Source: Fredinandcohnia onubensis (GTDB lineage Bacteria > Bacillota > Bacilli > Bacillales > Bacillaceae_L). From it: 64,000 nt of DNA. A program made the position numbers and the translations under genes. A model generated the notes under the pieces. That model made no database searches and was not told the DNA's origin. It saw only the letters and a program-made list of their open reading frames with translations. The stretch spans positions 1 to 64,000 of the forward strand of contig NZ_JAPSKV010000015.1 in the NCBI RefSeq assembly GCF_031181385.1. The letters run 5' to 3'. This document shows, piece by piece, positions 62,490-64,000 of this stretch (position 1 is the stretch's first letter; each line of letters begins with the position of its first letter).

Positions 62490-63776
62490 CTAAAAAAGCA
62501 TATCGATGAGTTCACTACCACCAAGGTAGACAAAGAGTAAAATAATTAATACTAAAAATAGATTAGAAGCTTTTCCATTTCGATAAACAGGGTCAATTTG
62601 TTTAGAGTTTAATAAATATAATAAGCCTAATGAAAGTGCTGGCATAAATATGGATCCAAGAATGCCATAAATAAAGACCATTGCAACAGGCTCATTAAAT
62701 AACAGAAGTAACATAGGTGGGAATGTCATCCAAACAAGATACGCGCGATAAGCTGGATCTTTTTCAGAGATTGGTTCATTTAGTTTGTCATTCTTCTTTC
62801 CGCCATTTCGTACGATTCGTACAAAGTCAGCAAAAAGATAAGAAATACCTTGCCATGGCCCTAAAACCGAAGTAAATACTGCTCCATAGAAACCTAGCAA
62901 TAGAACCCAACGTGCAACATTTCCGAACCTCTCACCATAAGCATCTGCAAGCCCAAGAAGTCCCTCGTTTCCATTAATTGTTGTACCAGTACCGAATAAT
63001 AATTCAGCTGCAATTATCATTATTGCCACTGCAAAAATAGCAGTAACTGTGTAGGCCACTCCATTATCTATCCGCATTATTGGCATCCATTGTTTACCTT
63101 TCCAACCCTTTGCCTGTAACCAATATCCATAACAAGCTAATGTAATTGAACCACCTACTCCACCAATTAAACCAAGTATTGTCGGAAATGAACCTTTTGG
63201 CACAGAAGGAATTACCTGATAAGTTACATCATTTGAACTAGCCAAAATAATAATTGCCGATCCAACAACTGTAACAAACATTAAGCCAACAAAAACCATC
63301 ATGACTTTTTCTAATAATTGATATCTACCAAACCAAACTAATATAAAACCAGCGATAGAGGATACAATCGCTCCTAACCAGACAGGGGTACCAGGTAATA
63401 ATGCGGCTAAAACCATTCCACATACAGTTGGTGCTGCAACTCCATAAATAATCCCAAATATAATGGCATATCCTCCAAAATAAGAAGTAGCAATCCATCC
63501 TAAGGAATGCCAACTTTGTAGAAATGTAGTACCTGTTGCTAGATACAATCTTCCTATCCCTTCACTTAGAATAAATTTTATGAATGCTCCAACGAAGACT
63601 GCCCACAATAACATTAAACCGTAATTAACTCCTGCTATAGAAGCCATAATTAAGTCCCCTGCTCCTACACCAGTTGCAGCAACAACGATTCCTGGACCAA
63701 TAACCGATAATTTACCTTTTAGAGTTGATGGTGGATTAGCTAAGGGTTCATAGGTTCTTTCTACTTTGGTTTCCAA
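62490..63776 (-). CDS. Nramp-family transporter lacking the DPGN motif
   Basis: Membrane protein of about 428 aa with eleven helices of the LeuT-like Nramp fold, starting near the segment LETKVERTYEPLANPPSTL. In the first helix canonical Nramps have Asp-Pro-Gly-Asn; here the place reads AATGVGAGDLIMAS, without that motif. Helix 6 reads ACYGYWLQAKGW rather than the MPH pattern. It therefore belongs to a divergent Nramp-related branch and may carry Mg2+ or another substrate rather than Mn2+/Fe2+. The start is uncertain: the frame extends to 63869 through TTG codons, and no strong binding site was found. The remaining 130 bp to the window edge show nothing. Confidence 0.82.
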   Translation of the reverse strand: METKVERTYEPLANPPSTLKGKLSVIGPGIVVAATGVGAGDLIMASIAGVNYGLMLLWAVFVGAFIKFILSEGIGRLYLATGTTFLQSWHSLGWIATSYFGGYAIIFGIIYGVAAPTVCGMVLAALLPGTPVWLGAIVSSIAGFILVWFGRYQLLEKVMMVFVGLMFVTVVGSAIIILASSNDVTYQVIPSVPKGSFPTILGLIGGVGGSITLACYGYWLQAKGWKGKQWMPIMRIDNGVAYTVTAIFAVAIMIIAAELLFGTGTTINGNEGLLGLADAYGERFGNVARWVLLLGFYGAVFTSVLGPWQGISYLFADFVRIVRNGGKKNDKLNEPISEKDPAYRAYLVWMTFPPMLLLLFNEPVAMVFIYGILGSIFMPALSLGLLYLLNSKQIDPVYRNGKASNLFLVLIILLFVYLGGSELIDMLF

Positions 63777-64000
63777 ATTATCAAACACCCCATTTTTGAT
63801 TAGTTTTGTTTCAAAATACACAGCAATTCTACTTGGTAGATATGTACAAAAAACTTTTTTCAATATCAATGCATTAAATAAAATATCCCTAAATTAAGGC
63901 TATTTTTTTATATACCGTTACCACCCCTTTTCTTGTATTAATTTTCTTAATAATCTAAATATAATTAAACTTATCATGTGAGCGTTATCAATTCATTGGT

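Overview
The window is a piece of a low-GC Firmicutes chromosome of the family Bacillaceae (a Bacillus or Neobacillus-like species). The evidence is strong AGGAGG ribosome binding sites, frequent TTG and GTG starts, T-box, S-box and ZTP leaders, sporulation genes (cmpA, ydcC), and an almost gene-for-gene match to the Bacillus subtilis order ddl-murF-cshA-ydbS-ydbT-ydcA-acpS-ydcC-alr-ndoAI-ndoA-sigB-tex-cmpA-sprT-tRNA. No phage, plasmid, insertion sequence with transposase, CRISPR array or recognisable defence island was seen.

Layout. 1-1586: eleven tRNAs and the 5' end of a 16S rRNA, read leftward from one consensus promoter. 1658-20464: the conserved block from sprT back to ddl (cell wall precursors, MazEF-type toxin pair, alanine racemase, AcpS, CshA, SigB). 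It has two departures from B. subtilis: an immune-inhibitor-A protease inserted between alr and ydcC, and loss of the whole rsb module next to sigB. 20726-23945: a CNNM/CorC membrane protein, a MerR gene with a broken start, a rhodanese and a VanZ protein. 24202-29407: an N-acetylglucosamine regulon (PTS NagP, NagA, NagB, NagR and an uncharacterised TIM-barrel protein) with two identical NagR-type operators and a CcpA site. 29728-45455: housekeeping and stress genes: TyrS with T-box leader, a CatE/CatR-like divergent pair, polysaccharide deacetylase, cardiolipin synthase, PAP2 phosphatase, a SAM hydroxide adenosyltransferase with an in-frame stop, metallo-hydrolases, a flavin reductase and a prolyl-4-hydroxylase-like oxygenase. 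45593-45870: a 53-bp tandem repeat. 46036-50961: an Mta-like regulator, an RND pump and its TetR regulator. 51021-55793: proline biosynthesis (proC, proB, proA) and asparaginase. 55974-62399: a MOSC protein, an S-box controlled metNIQ plus M20 peptidase operon, and ZTP-riboswitch controlled serA. 62490-63869: an unusual Nramp-family transporter.

The most unusual material is non-coding. Two interspersed repeat families sit right against gene ends. One is about 220 bp with TTTAT at both ends, like the bcr1 element of the B. cereus group; the other is about 130-200 bp. They share one double-hairpin module. One element separates proB from proA, and a fragment of the module lies exactly where the rsb genes would be expected. 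Five short genes missed by length cut-offs are also reported or discussed: cmpA, three small conserved-looking ORFs, and the N-terminal half of the broken MerR gene.
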